NCBI RefSeq assembly: GCF_021545335.1
Contig: NZ_CP089312.1
Location: 6,696,001 to 6,760,000, forward strand
Source: Streptomyces sp. GQFP
GTDB taxonomy: Bacteria; Actinomycetota; Actinomycetes; Streptomycetales; Streptomycetaceae
Direction of reading: 5' to 3'
Length of the DNA stretch: 64,000 nucleotides
The notes below the pieces were generated by a model. That model saw only the letters and a list, made by a program, of their open reading frames with translations, was not told where the DNA came from and did not search any database. Each line of letters starts with the position of its first letter. The first letter of the stretch is position 1. Below, piece by piece: positions 22,824 to 32,569 of the stretch. A program made the translations under genes and the position numbers.

Positions 22824-25547
22824 ATGGGCCGCCGGCTGGCGCTACTTGTCGCCACATACGAGTACCGGGACAGTGCTCTGCGGCAGTTGACCACCCCCGC
22901 GCACGACGCGGAGGCGCTCGCCGCGGTGCTGCGTGACCCGGACATTGCCGGGTTCAAGGTCACTACCCTGGTGAACCAACCGCATCACATCGTCGGTGAG
23001 GCCGTCAACGACCTTTACCACGACCGACGCCGCGACGACCTCACACTCCTGTACTTCACAGGCCACGGACTCAAGGACGATGAGGGCCGGCTTTACCTGG
23101 CGATGGCCGACAGCCGCCACGACAGCCCGCTGTTCACGGCGCTGTCCGCCGAGCAGATTGATCAGGCCATGGTGGGATCCGCGTCCCGGCAAAAGGTGCT
23201 GATCCTCGACTGCTGCTACAGCGGGGCGTTCCCGGCGGGCAGGATCGCCAAGGCCGACACTGCGGTGCACACGCTGGAACGCTTCCATGCTCGCGGCCGA
23301 TGTGTGCTCACTGCATCGGACGCGACCCAGTATTCATTCGAGGGAAACCAGGTGCACGGTCAGGCGGCGCAGTCTGTGTTCACTCGCCACCTTGTGGAGG
23401 GGCTGCGCGAGGGCAGCGCGGACCTCGATGGCTACGGCAACATCACCCTGGACGAACTCTACGGCTACGTTCACGAACGAGTCGTCGAGGAGATGCCGCA
23501 GCAGCGGCCCAAGAAGCAGGACAGCGTCGAGGGCCGCATCGTCATAGCCCTCAACATCAGCTGGGCCCTGCCTGCCTACCTGCGCAATGCCCTCACCAGC
23601 CCGATCGCCGACGACCGGCTCGCCGCGCTCGATGGGCTCGCCCGTTTGCACGACATCGGCAACGACGTGGTACGCAGCACCGTCCTCGATGAGATCCGCC
23701 ACCTCACCGACGACGACAGCAAACGCGTGTCCACCGCCGCCACCACGCGCCTGCGGTCTCTCGCCCCTCAAACATCGGCGTCAGAAGCGCCGTCCGAAGT
23801 ACCGTCCAACCCTCCTTCTGTACAGCAGCAGGCCTCAGCCAGTCCAGGCACCGGCCCTGAGGACGCCCTTGGCCGCCGCGGTGAAGCCCACCGCCTGGCG
23901 GGCCGCTTCGACGAAGCCATCACCGACCTCACCGCCGCACTCAACCTCGACCCCACCCTGGCCTGGGCCCTCGCTGAACGGGGTGAAGCCCACCGCGAGG
24001 CGGGCCACTTCGACGAAGCCATCACCGACTTCACCGCCCTGCTCGACCTCAAACCCGAATTCCCGTGGGCCCTGGCTCAACGCGGTGAAACCCACCGCCA
24101 GGCGGGCCGCTTCGACCAAGCCATCACCGACTTCACCGCCGCGTTCAACCTCGACCCCGAATACGCGTGGGCTCTCGCCTCTCGCGGTCAGACCCACCGC
24201 CAGGCAGGCCACTTCGACCAAGCCATCACCGACCTCACCGCCGCACTCGACCTCGACCCCACCATGGCCTGGGCCCACACCGAGCGAGGCGCAGCCCACT
24301 TCCGGGCCGGCCGCTTCGACCAAGCCATCAGCGACTTCAACGCCGCACTCGACCTCAACCCCGAGGACCTGTGGGCCCTCGCTGAACGTGGTGAAGCCCA
24401 CCGCGAGGCGGGCCACTTCGACCAAGCCATCAGCGACTTCAACGCCGCACTCGACCTCAAACCCGAATACCCGTGGGCCCTCGCCTCTCGCGGTGCAGCC
24501 CACCGCGAGGCGGGCCACTTCGACCAAGCCATCACCGACCTCACCGCCGCACTCGACCTTGCCCCCGAAGACCTGTGGGCTCTCGCCTCTCGCGGTCAGA
24601 CCCACCGCCTGGCGGGCCACTTCGACGAAGCCATCACCGACTTCACCGCCCTGCTCGACCTCAAACCCGAATTCCCGTGGGCCCTGGCTCAACGCGGTGA
24701 AGCCCACCGCCTGGCGGGCCACTTCGACCAAGCCATCACCGACCTCACCGCCGCACTCGACCTCGACCCCGAAGACCTGTGGGCCCTCGCCTCTCGCGGT
24801 GCAGCCCACCGCGAGGCGGGCCACTTCGACCAAGCCATCACCGACCTCACCGCCGCACTCGACCTCGACCCCACCCTGGCCTGGGCCCACGCCGAGCGAG
24901 GCGCAGCCCACCGCCGGGCCGGCCGCTTCGACCAAGCCATCAGCGACTTCACCGCCGCACTCGACCTCAAACCCGAATACCCGTGGGCCCTCGCTGAACG
25001 TGGTGAAGCCCACCGCCTGGCGGGCCACTTCGACCAAGCCATCACCGACTTCACCGCCGCACTCGACCTCAAACCCGAATTCCCGTGGGCCCTGGCTCAA
25101 CGCGGTGCAGCCCACCGCGAGGCGGGCCGCTTCGACCAAGCCATCACCGACCTCACCGCCGCACTCGACCTCGAGCCCGAATATCCGTGGGCTCTCGCCT
25201 CTCGCGGTCAGACCCACCTCCAGGCGGGCCACTTCGACGAAGCCATCACCGACTTCACCGCCCTGCTCGACCTCAAACCCGAATTCCCGTGGGCCCTGGC
25301 TCAACGCGGTGAAACCCACCGCCAGGCGGGCCACTTCGACCAAGCCATCACCGACTTCACCGCCGCGTTCAACCTCGACCCCGAATACGCGTGGGCTCTC
25401 GCCTCTCGCGGTCAGACCCACCGCCAGGCAGGCCACTTCGACCAAGCCATCACCGACCTCACCGCCGCACTCGACCTCGACCCCACCATGGCCTGGGCCC
25501 ACGCCGAGCGAGGCGCAGCCCGTCGCCGGGCCGGCCGCTTCGACTAA
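22824..25547 (+). CDS. Caspase-like protease with 16.5 near-identical TPR repeats
   Basis: 907 aa. The N-terminal caspase-fold (C14) domain spans about 1-235, with catalytic His81 in LLYFTGHGLKDD and Cys131 in LILDCCYSGAF. A helical linker runs to about 347. Then come TPR units of exactly 34 residues (102 bp), 16 complete plus a 17th cut at RAGRFD by TAA. Unit consensus: ALA.RGEAH..AGHFDQAIT then DLTAALDLDPE..W. Start ATG 22824, two bases after the EACC1 stop; longer upstream frames overlap that gene. Predicted role: repeats sense a partner or invader signal and the caspase cleaves cellular proteins, causing abortive defence or programmed death. The abrupt end suggests C-terminal truncation. 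Confidence 0.88.
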   Translation: MGRRLALLVATYEYRDSALRQLTTPAHDAEALAAVLRDPDIAGFKVTTLVNQPHHIVGEAVNDLYHDRRRDDLTLLYFTGHGLKDDEGRLYLAMADSRHDSPLFTALSAEQIDQAMVGSASRQKVLILDCCYSGAFPAGRIAKADTAVHTLERFHARGRCVLTASDATQYSFEGNQVHGQAAQSVFTRHLVEGLREGSADLDGYGNITLDELYGYVHERVVEEMPQQRPKKQDSVEGRIVIALNISWALPAYLRNALTSPIADDRLAALDGLARLHDIGNDVVRSTVLDEIRHLTDDDSKRVSTAATTRLRSLAPQTSASEAPSEVPSNPPSVQQQASASPGTGPEDALGRRGEAHRLAGRFDEAITDLTAALNLDPTLAWALAERGEAHREAGHFDEAITDFTALLDLKPEFPWALAQRGETHRQAGRFDQAITDFTAAFNLDPEYAWALASRGQTHRQAGHFDQAITDLTAALDLDPTMAWAHTERGAAHFRAGRFDQAISDFNAALDLNPEDLWALAERGEAHREAGHFDQAISDFNAALDLKPEYPWALASRGAAHREAGHFDQAITDLTAALDLAPEDLWALASRGQTHRLAGHFDEAITDFTALLDLKPEFPWALAQRGEAHRLAGHFDQAITDLTAALDLDPEDLWALASRGAAHREAGHFDQAITDLTAALDLDPTLAWAHAERGAAHRRAGRFDQAISDFTAALDLKPEYPWALAERGEAHRLAGHFDQAITDFTAALDLKPEFPWALAQRGAAHREAGRFDQAITDLTAALDLEPEYPWALASRGQTHLQAGHFDEAITDFTALLDLKPEFPWALAQRGETHRQAGHFDQAITDFTAAFNLDPEYAWALASRGQTHRQAGHFDQAITDLTAALDLDPTMAWAHAERGAARRRAGRFD
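23865..25544 (+). repeat. 102-bp tandem repeat array (TPR-coding)
   Basis: Sixteen full 102-bp units and one 48-bp partial. Each unit encodes one TPR. Units differ mainly in a few codon blocks (LDPTLAW, LKPEFPW, LDPEYAW, PEDLW). The order of units 2-4 recurs as units 14-16, showing segmental duplication inside the array. No indels break the 102-bp period. Confidence 0.95.
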
Positions 25548-25654
25548 CAGGGGGCTCACGGAGCCTCATCTACGGCAACGACCACCCGTCGAGATCACGT
25601 TGCCGTGGATGCGGGCGAACGGCCGGCCTGCCGGATCCGGGTCAGCGCGAGGCC

Positions 25655-25996
25655 CAGCAGCCGATGTACCCGCACCGCGCGACCCTGCTCGCCGTCCAGG
25701 CGGCCGGGCTCGAACGGCTCTACCCGGATGTCGGCGACCCCTGGCAGCCGAGCGCCCTGTACCTGGCAACGCACCCGCACTCGGCCTCGACGGTGTGGGG
25801 CGGACACATGGCCGCCATGGGCAAGGCCATGCTCACGGTGCCGGACGAGTGGGTCACCGCGACCGTCGACGTCAGCCCCTGGCTGGAGCAGAAGGTCGCC
25901 GCTGTGCTGGCCCACCGCACCGAGGTCGAGCGGGGAGCCGCCCCCGGGCTGATCGCCGGGCTCTCCGCCGCCGAACGGGAACGGCTGCTCTTCACC
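25655..25996 (+). pseudogene. PIG-L/LmbE deacetylase C-terminal fragment
   Basis: The frame reads YPHRATLLAVQAAGLERLYP, HPHSASTVWGGHMAAMGKAM, DVSPWLEQKVAAVLAHRTEV and ERERLLFT. This resembles the C-terminal half of PIG-L (LmbE/MshB-like) zinc deacetylases. The N-terminal metal-binding half (AHPDD motif) is absent, and the end is cut where the right inverted-repeat arm begins. Between the caspase stop and this fragment (25548-25654) I see nothing else. Confidence 0.55.
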
Positions 25997-26019
25997 GCAG
26001 TGAAGCCCTGTCGTCTTGA

Positions 26020-26759
<740 letters not shown>

Positions 26760-26858
26760 TCGTGGGGCGGTCGCCGTACGCGTCAGTAGCTCGCCACGTG
26801 GCAGTAGCCCGCCCGATCCCTGTCGCCCCTGGGCGAAGCAGGGGCTCGTCCGGACGCA

Positions 26859-26889
26859 CTGAACGCCCCGTAGCTCACGGGGCGTTCAG
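26859..26889 (-). terminator. Hairpin downstream of the secreted nuclease gene
   Basis: A 13-bp perfect stem, CTGAACGCCCCGT / ACGGGGCGTTCAG, with a 5-base loop, about 30 bp after the nuclease stop. Likely intrinsic (U-poor, Streptomyces-style) terminator. The rest of 26760-26919 shows no gene. Confidence 0.75.
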
Positions 26890-26919
26890 GGTAAGGCGGG
26901 ACGTCTGCCGTCGGACCGG

Positions 26920-27729
26920 CTACCAGATCGCCTCGACCCACTCCGGGTGGTCGATGAACGGGTTCCGGTTGCCCTGGTAGTTGGTGTAGATGAGGTCGTT
27001 GCGGCGCTCCTCGAAGGCGTTGGGCGGGTCCGCCTCGTTCCACGCCTTGAGGATGGCGAGCTTGCCCATGTACGGGTTGCTGCCGTTGCCCACCTTCTCG
27101 TTGGGCTCCAGGTCCGCCCAGCCGTCGTCGCCCTCGTAGCGGACCGTCATGTAGAGGATCATGCGGGCGACGTCGCCCCTGTCCGCGGCGCGCGGTGCGA
27201 AGGAGTCGGAGTCGACGGTGCTGCCGCCGCCGTTGGTGACCGTGCTGCCGCCGTTGTCGAAGTCCAGGTTGCCGCGGATGCTGTTGACCTGGACGTCGCA
27301 GGGGCGCAGGTGGTGCAGGTCTGTGCCGGGGCCGGTCGCCTCGCCGAAGTCGCCGTGGGACTTGGCCCACGTGTGCTCGCGGTTCCAGTCGCCGACGTCG
27401 CCGCCGTTAAGCGACTTGCTGCGCGAGACACCGCTGTACAGCAGGATCACGTTGCTGCTGTTGTTCGGGTCCTGGTCGGTCACCTTGAGCGCGTTCCAGA
27501 CGGCGGAGTACGAGATCTTCGTCTGGCTGCTGATGATCGTGTGCAGCGAGGACTTGAGGCTCGTGCCGGTCTTGCCGATCGCGTTCTTGTAGTACGTCGA
27601 GTCGTACGCGGTCGTCGTCGCGCCGGCCGGGGTCGCCGTCATCGTGGGGATGGCGAGGGCGGCCAGAACCGTCGATGTGGCGAGCGCCACGGCCTTCCAA
27701 CGGCGGGTGCGTATCTGCGTCGCGGGCAT
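26920..27729 (-). CDS. Secreted endonuclease I family nuclease
   Basis: 269 aa with a Sec signal peptide (RTRRWKAVALATSTVLAALA, cleavage near PAGA-TTT, about 38). The mature part is an endonuclease_1 (His-Me finger) domain: GDWNREHTWAKSHGDF and TDLHHLRPCDVQVNS carry the catalytic His and metal ligands. It degrades extracellular DNA for nutrients or during development. Single gene between two strong hairpins. Confidence 0.88.
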   Translation of the reverse strand: MPATQIRTRRWKAVALATSTVLAALAIPTMTATPAGATTTAYDSTYYKNAIGKTGTSLKSSLHTIISSQTKISYSAVWNALKVTDQDPNNSSNVILLYSGVSRSKSLNGGDVGDWNREHTWAKSHGDFGEATGPGTDLHHLRPCDVQVNSIRGNLDFDNGGSTVTNGGGSTVDSDSFAPRAADRGDVARMILYMTVRYEGDDGWADLEPNEKVGNGSNPYMGKLAILKAWNEADPPNAFEERRNDLIYTNYQGNRNPFIDHPEWVEAIW

Positions 27730-27928
27730 CGGGGGTGTCCGTTCTACGCGTGTCGAATGAGCGAGACATCCGGGAGCGTGACATGGACATGCGTTTCAGG
27801 CAATGAACTGCGCGTGTCCGTTGCGTGACTTGAAGCGGCAACTCGGTTGATTCCGGCCCGATTTGACGCGCGTAGAGCCAAGAGAGCGTTATGGGGAGGT
27901 CATGGGAGGGTCTGGAGGCTCGAGATAG

Positions 27929-27966
27929 GTGTGGCCCCTGACCGGAAATCCGGTCAGGGGCCACAC
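27929..27966 (-). terminator. Strong 17-bp hairpin between nuclease and glycosyltransferase genes
   Basis: GTGTGGCCCCTGACCGG, loop AAAT, then the exact complement. It lies 28 bp beyond the glycosyltransferase stop (minus strand), so it is the terminator of that gene. The remaining intergenic DNA to 27730 should hold the nuclease promoter; no clear site seen. Confidence 0.8.
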
Positions 27967-27993
27967 AGTTCACTCGGCGTCAGTCGATCAGGC

Positions 27994-30306
27994 TCAGCTG
28001 ACGTCCGACGCGTCCAGGCGGTAGATCGACGACGTGGATTGCGTGCTCGTCTGCGTGCTGCCCGACTCGCTCTCCTCCGTCGTCGAGCTCGACGAGGTGC
28101 TGTACTCGCTCTCCTTCACCGCCGTGCCGTGCTCCTGCACCCACGCCGTGACCTCCGAGCTGAGGCTGGAGCCGCCCATGCCGCCCCCGCCGCCCGTGCT
28201 GCCGATCTGGATGTAGTGCAACTCGCCCTTCTTCACCAGCTCCTTGAGCTTGGCCAGGGTCATCGCCTTGTCGGTGCCGGTCCAGCCCCACATGGAGATC
28301 ACCGGCTCGCCGCTGCTCACGATCAGCTGCGCCGCGCCCTGCGAATTGGACACCGCCAGCAGCCACTTGGCGCCGTCCTGGTGCTTCTTCAGGTACGTGA
28401 TCAGCTCGGTGCTGGCGCCGCCGCCCATGCCGCCACCGCCCATACCTCCGCCGCCACCGCCCATGCCGCCGGGCTGTCCGCCCTGCTGCTGGCCGCCGGC
28501 CTCGCCGGTCTCACCGCCGGTGCCGCTCGGAGGCGTACCCATACCGCCGTCCTGCTGGCCACCACCCTGCTCACCGGTGCCACCGGGCGCCCCGCTGGGC
28601 ATCCCGCCACTGGGCGGCGTACCCATCTGACCGCCCTGCTGCTGACCGCCCTCGGCCTGGCCACCCTGCTGTTGGCCGTTCTGCTGGCCCTGGCCGCCGC
28701 CGGGGAAGCCGCCGCCCGCACGATTGCCACCGCCCCCGCCGCCACCCGGACCACCCATGCCGCTGCCCGTCGAAGGACCGGCCGTCGGGTTCGTACCGCC
28801 CATGCCGCCGCCCGTCGCCGACGTCTCCGCGAAGGAGTACGCGGCCGGGCCGGCCACCGCCGCGACGATCGCCGCGACCACCGAGGCCGCCAGCAACTGG
28901 ACGCGGCGTCCGGTGCGGAAGACCAGCAAACCCGTGATCGCCAGTGCCATCAGCACCGCGATCGTCGGCCACAGCCACGCGTTCCAGTCGGAGGTCCGGC
29001 GCAGCAGCACGATCGACCAGATACCGGTGATGCCGAGCGCCAGCGGGAGTACCCACACCCACCGCTTGTCGGTGCGGAACGCGCGCAGCAGGAGCACTCC
29101 GCCGCCACCGCACAGTGCCGCGATGCCGGGCGCGAGGGCGGTCGTGTAGTACGGGTGCATCGTGCCCTCGGCCATGGCGAAGGTCAGGTAGTGGAGCAGC
29201 GTCCAGCCGCCCCACATCAGCAGGGCGGCGCGAGTTGCGTCCGTGCGCGGGGCTCGGCCGATCAACACCAGGCCGCCCACCAGCGCTATGCCCGCGAAGG
29301 GGATCAGCCATGAGATCTGGCCGCCCAGGATCTCGTTGAACATCCGGCCGATGCCCGCGGTCCCGGAGAACCCGCCGCCTCCGCCACCGCCGCCCCCGCC
29401 GTTGCCCTCGCCGCCGAGGACGCGGCCGAGGCCGTTGTAGCCCATGATCAGGTTCCAGGCGCTGCCGTCCGTCGAACCGCCGATGTACGGGCGTTCGTCG
29501 GCCGGGACCAGGGAGACCGCCGTCGCCCACCAGAAGCTGGCGACCGCGAGCGCGACGCCCGCGAGCAGCAGGTTCACGATCCGCTTCACGAGGCCCAGGT
29601 TGGCCGCGAACAGGTACACCGCGAAGACGGCCGGCAGGGCGATGTAGCCCTGGAGCATCTTCGTGTTGAAGGCGAGGCCGAAGCACACCGCCGAGCCGAG
29701 CAGCGGCAGCAGCCTGCCGTCACGCGTGGCGCGCAGCGCGAGGGCCGCGCCCGCCACCATCAGGCAGACCAGCAGCGTGTCGGGGTTGTTGTCCCGGTTG
29801 ATGGCCACGGTGATCGGGGTGAGAGCCAGGACGAGTGCGGCCACGGTGGCCGCCGCGTGGCCGAACACCCGCTTCACGGAGGAGTGCAGGATCCAGATGG
29901 TGCCGAGCGCTGACGCGATCAGCGGCGCCATCATCTGCCACGTGCCGAAGCCGAACACCCGGCAGGACAGGCCCATGACCATGAGGACGAAGGGTGGCTT
30001 GTCGACGGTGAGGAAGTTCCCCGCGTCGAGCGAGCCGAAGAACCACGCCTTCCAGCTCTGCGTTCCGCTGAGCACGGCCGCGCTGTAGAAGCTGTTGAGG
30101 CCGGAGGAGGAGAGGTTCCAGGAGTACAGGACTCCGGCCAGCACCATGATCGCGAGCAGCGCGGGCAGCGACCAGCGCGGCGCCTTCTCGAGCGTGCCGG
30201 GCGTACCTGGCGCGGTGGGGGCCGGTGGAGCCGCGGGGGCCGCGGGATCCGCGGCCACGGGGGTCTCCGGAGCGTGGGGGTGTGGATCGGTGGCAGATGT
30301 CACCAT
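27994..30306 (-). CDS. Membrane glycosyltransferase (ArnT/PMT, GT39-like)
   Basis: 770-aa polytopic protein. A cytoplasmic Pro/Ala-rich N-terminus is followed by about 10-12 membrane segments. Loop 1 has FYSAAVLSGTQSWKAWFFG and NFLTVDKPPFVLM, the acidic/periplasmic signature of polyprenyl-phosphate-sugar transferases. After the last helix comes a 150-residue Gly/Gln/Met-rich low-complexity linker and a soluble C-terminal domain (WLLAVSNSQGAAQLIVSSGE). It transfers a sugar from a lipid-phosphate donor outside the cytoplasm; acceptor unknown. A second poly-Gly run lies in a middle loop (about 310). Confidence 0.85.
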   Translation of the reverse strand: MVTSATDPHPHAPETPVAADPAAPAAPPAPTAPGTPGTLEKAPRWSLPALLAIMVLAGVLYSWNLSSSGLNSFYSAAVLSGTQSWKAWFFGSLDAGNFLTVDKPPFVLMVMGLSCRVFGFGTWQMMAPLIASALGTIWILHSSVKRVFGHAAATVAALVLALTPITVAINRDNNPDTLLVCLMVAGAALALRATRDGRLLPLLGSAVCFGLAFNTKMLQGYIALPAVFAVYLFAANLGLVKRIVNLLLAGVALAVASFWWATAVSLVPADERPYIGGSTDGSAWNLIMGYNGLGRVLGGEGNGGGGGGGGGGFSGTAGIGRMFNEILGGQISWLIPFAGIALVGGLVLIGRAPRTDATRAALLMWGGWTLLHYLTFAMAEGTMHPYYTTALAPGIAALCGGGGVLLLRAFRTDKRWVWVLPLALGITGIWSIVLLRRTSDWNAWLWPTIAVLMALAITGLLVFRTGRRVQLLAASVVAAIVAAVAGPAAYSFAETSATGGGMGGTNPTAGPSTGSGMGGPGGGGGGGNRAGGGFPGGGQGQQNGQQQGGQAEGGQQQGGQMGTPPSGGMPSGAPGGTGEQGGGQQDGGMGTPPSGTGGETGEAGGQQQGGQPGGMGGGGGGMGGGGMGGGASTELITYLKKHQDGAKWLLAVSNSQGAAQLIVSSGEPVISMWGWTGTDKAMTLAKLKELVKKGELHYIQIGSTGGGGGMGGSSLSSEVTAWVQEHGTAVKESEYSTSSSSTTEESESGSTQTSTQSTSSIYRLDASDVS

Positions 30307-30510
30307 CGAATCGTCTGGACGGGGGGTGGGTGAGGGCTGTGGTGCAGCTGGGGGCCACCTGTGAATACGGGCAACAGTGTGTTACGTGCGGTGCATGCTT
30401 TACCCAAAGGAAATCGGGCAGGCGTACAACCATTCGTACGTGCATGTGAGTCAAAGGGGACCAGCGTGCCGGGGGGCCGCTGACGTCTTTCACGGGGATG
30501 GGGAACCTCC

Positions 30511-31368
30511 ATGACTCACCACATATCCAGATCCGCGCGTGCCCACGCGCTCGGTGTCGCCGTCGGGGCCGCCACCGCGATCTCGCTCCTCGCCACCGCC
30601 ACACCCGCCAACGCCGCCACCGCGGCGGTCAGTTGTACGTCGGCCAAGCCCGCCCTCGCCACCAAGCTGAAGCGGGACATCACCTCCGCCCTCGCCGGGC
30701 GCCAGGGCTCCATCGGCGTCGGTGTCTTCGACCGCTCGACGAAGACCACCTGTGTGTACCGGGCGCAGACCGCCTTCGACTCCGCCAGTGTCGTCAAGGT
30801 GACCGTCCTCGCGACCCTGCTCTGGGACGCCCAGAAGACCGGACGCGCCCTGACCGCCACGGAGAAGAGCCGCGCCACGGCCATGATCACCAAGTCGGAC
30901 AACGCCGCCACCACCAAGCTGTGGAGCCAGCTCGGCCTGACGAAGATCAAGGGCTTCCTCGCCGCCGCCAACATGACCCAGACCCGGCCCGGCGCCAACG
31001 GCTACTGGGGGCTCACCCAGATCACCGCCCGCGACGAGCAGAAGCTCCTCGCGCTCACCACCATCCACAACGCGGTCCTGACCGACAACTCCCGTGCGTA
31101 CATCCTGAAGTTGATGAACCAGGTCGTCGCGTCGCAGCGCTGGGGTACGCCGAAGGGCGTGCCCTCCGGTGTCTCCGTGCACGTCAAGAACGGCTGGCTG
31201 CAGCGCGCCTCGCACGGCTGGCGGGTGCACAGCGTCGGCTCGTTCAAGGGCGGCGGCCACGACTACATGATCTCCGTGCTCACCCACGGCAACAGCACCT
31301 GGAACTACGGCATCACGACCATCGAACGCGTCGCCAAGGTCGTACACAAGGACCTCGCGGCCGGCTGA
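30511..31368 (+). CDS. Secreted serine hydrolase of the class A beta-lactamase fold
   Basis: 285 aa with a signal peptide ending near ANA-ATA (about 36). The active-site SxxK is SVVK in FDSASVVKVTV, and the SDN motif is in ITKSDNAATTKLW. The usual KTG triad is KNG (HVKNGWL), and no clear Omega-loop Glu (ExxLN) is visible. It therefore may be a penicillin-binding or peptidase-like enzyme rather than an efficient beta-lactamase. Monocistronic or followed closely by the phytase-like gene (62 bp). Confidence 0.8.
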   Translation: MTHHISRSARAHALGVAVGAATAISLLATATPANAATAAVSCTSAKPALATKLKRDITSALAGRQGSIGVGVFDRSTKTTCVYRAQTAFDSASVVKVTVLATLLWDAQKTGRALTATEKSRATAMITKSDNAATTKLWSQLGLTKIKGFLAAANMTQTRPGANGYWGLTQITARDEQKLLALTTIHNAVLTDNSRAYILKLMNQVVASQRWGTPKGVPSGVSVHVKNGWLQRASHGWRVHSVGSFKGGGHDYMISVLTHGNSTWNYGITTIERVAKVVHKDLAAG

Positions 31369-31430
31369 TCGCGGACCGACTTCACTGCGCGGCCTCCCGG
31401 CCGTCACCAACCCGCCTTACGGTGACCGCC

Positions 31431-32465
31431 ATGCGTCTGCGAACCGTACTCACCACCCTCACCGCCGGCCTGGCGGCGGCCACCTGCCTGACCGCCGCCG
31501 GACCGGCGAACGCCACCTCCATCAACGCCCATACCAGTAACGCCTGTTCACCCACCGTCTCCATCGACCGCTTCTCCGACGCCCTCGACAAGACGACGTA
31601 CGACGGCACCTTCGTCGGCAACTTCTCCGCGCTCGCCGTCGACCGGAACGGCGACCTCGCCGCCCTCTCCGACCGCTCCTCCCTCTTCGCCCTCGACCGG
31701 CGGACCCTGAGCCCGACGAGCGTCGTCCCGCTCGCCGACGAGACCGGCGCCGCGCTCGACTCCGAGGGCCTGGTCGTCGACCGCGACGGCACCCGGCTCG
31801 TCTCCTCCGAGACGGAACCCTCCGTACGCCGCTACTCCCGCGACGGCCGCATCCTCGACCGTCTCCCGGTGCCGGCCGCGCTCCAGGTCGCCCCGGCCGG
31901 TCGCGCCACCACCAACCAGACCTTCGAGGGGCTCACCCTGCTCCCCGGCGGCCGTACGCTCCTCGCCTCCATGGAGTACGCGATCTCCGGCGACTCCACG
32001 GGCATCGTCCGCTGGCAGACCTGGGAGCGGAAGGGCGGCCCCTTCGTCCTCGGCGCCCAGTACGCCTACCGCACCGACACCAACCTCGGCGTCCCCGAGG
32101 TCGCGGCCACCCCCGACGGACGCCTTCTCGTCCTGGAGCGCGGCTTCACCGCAGGCGTCGGCAACACCGTCCGCCTCTACCTGGCCGACCCGCGCCGCGC
32201 CACCGACACGAGCGGCGTCGAGAACCTCACCGGGCAGGACGGCGTACGCCTGGTCAAGAAGACCCTCCTCGCCGACATCGTGAACTGCCCGTCACTGGGA
32301 GCGACCGCCAAGCAGCCCCAGCCCAACCCCCTCCTCGACAACATCGAGGGCATGGTCATCACCGGCCATACCCACGGCGGCCTGCGCGTTCTCCTGGTCA
32401 GCGACGACAACCAGAACGCCGTACAGACGACCCGTTTCTACTTCCTGAAGGTCCGCACGCCGTAG
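31431..32465 (+). CDS. Secreted esterase-like phytase-domain protein
   Basis: 344 aa with signal peptide (LTTLTAGLAAATCLTAAGPA, cut near ANA-TSI). The mature part matches the esterase-like activity of phytase (PF13449-type) beta-propeller: GNFSALAVDRNGDLAALSDR, DSEGLVVDRDGTRLVSSE, FEGLTLLPGGRTLLASMEY and NIEGMVITGHTHGG. Substrate uncertain; phosphoester or lactone. Likely extracellular. Confidence 0.78.
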   Translation: MRLRTVLTTLTAGLAAATCLTAAGPANATSINAHTSNACSPTVSIDRFSDALDKTTYDGTFVGNFSALAVDRNGDLAALSDRSSLFALDRRTLSPTSVVPLADETGAALDSEGLVVDRDGTRLVSSETEPSVRRYSRDGRILDRLPVPAALQVAPAGRATTNQTFEGLTLLPGGRTLLASMEYAISGDSTGIVRWQTWERKGGPFVLGAQYAYRTDTNLGVPEVAATPDGRLLVLERGFTAGVGNTVRLYLADPRRATDTSGVENLTGQDGVRLVKKTLLADIVNCPSLGATAKQPQPNPLLDNIEGMVITGHTHGGLRVLLVSDDNQNAVQTTRFYFLKVRTP

Positions 32466-32569
32466 CCGCAGCCGTCCCCGGGTTTGTTGCGGAGGGATGA
32501 AATCCGCTTCCGTCCGCGTTGGTGCTTACCGGCGGAGAGTGGAATCGCGGATCTACGAAAGGCACCGGA

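Noticed and set aside
23865-25544. Regular repeats that could suggest a CRISPR array
   Set aside because: Units are 102 bp, contiguous, coding and without unique spacers.
23835-25559. 574-codon minus-strand repeat protein, and a plus-strand Pro/Thr/Ser-rich frame of 810 codons
   Set aside because: Both are shadows of the 102-bp TPR array in other frames.
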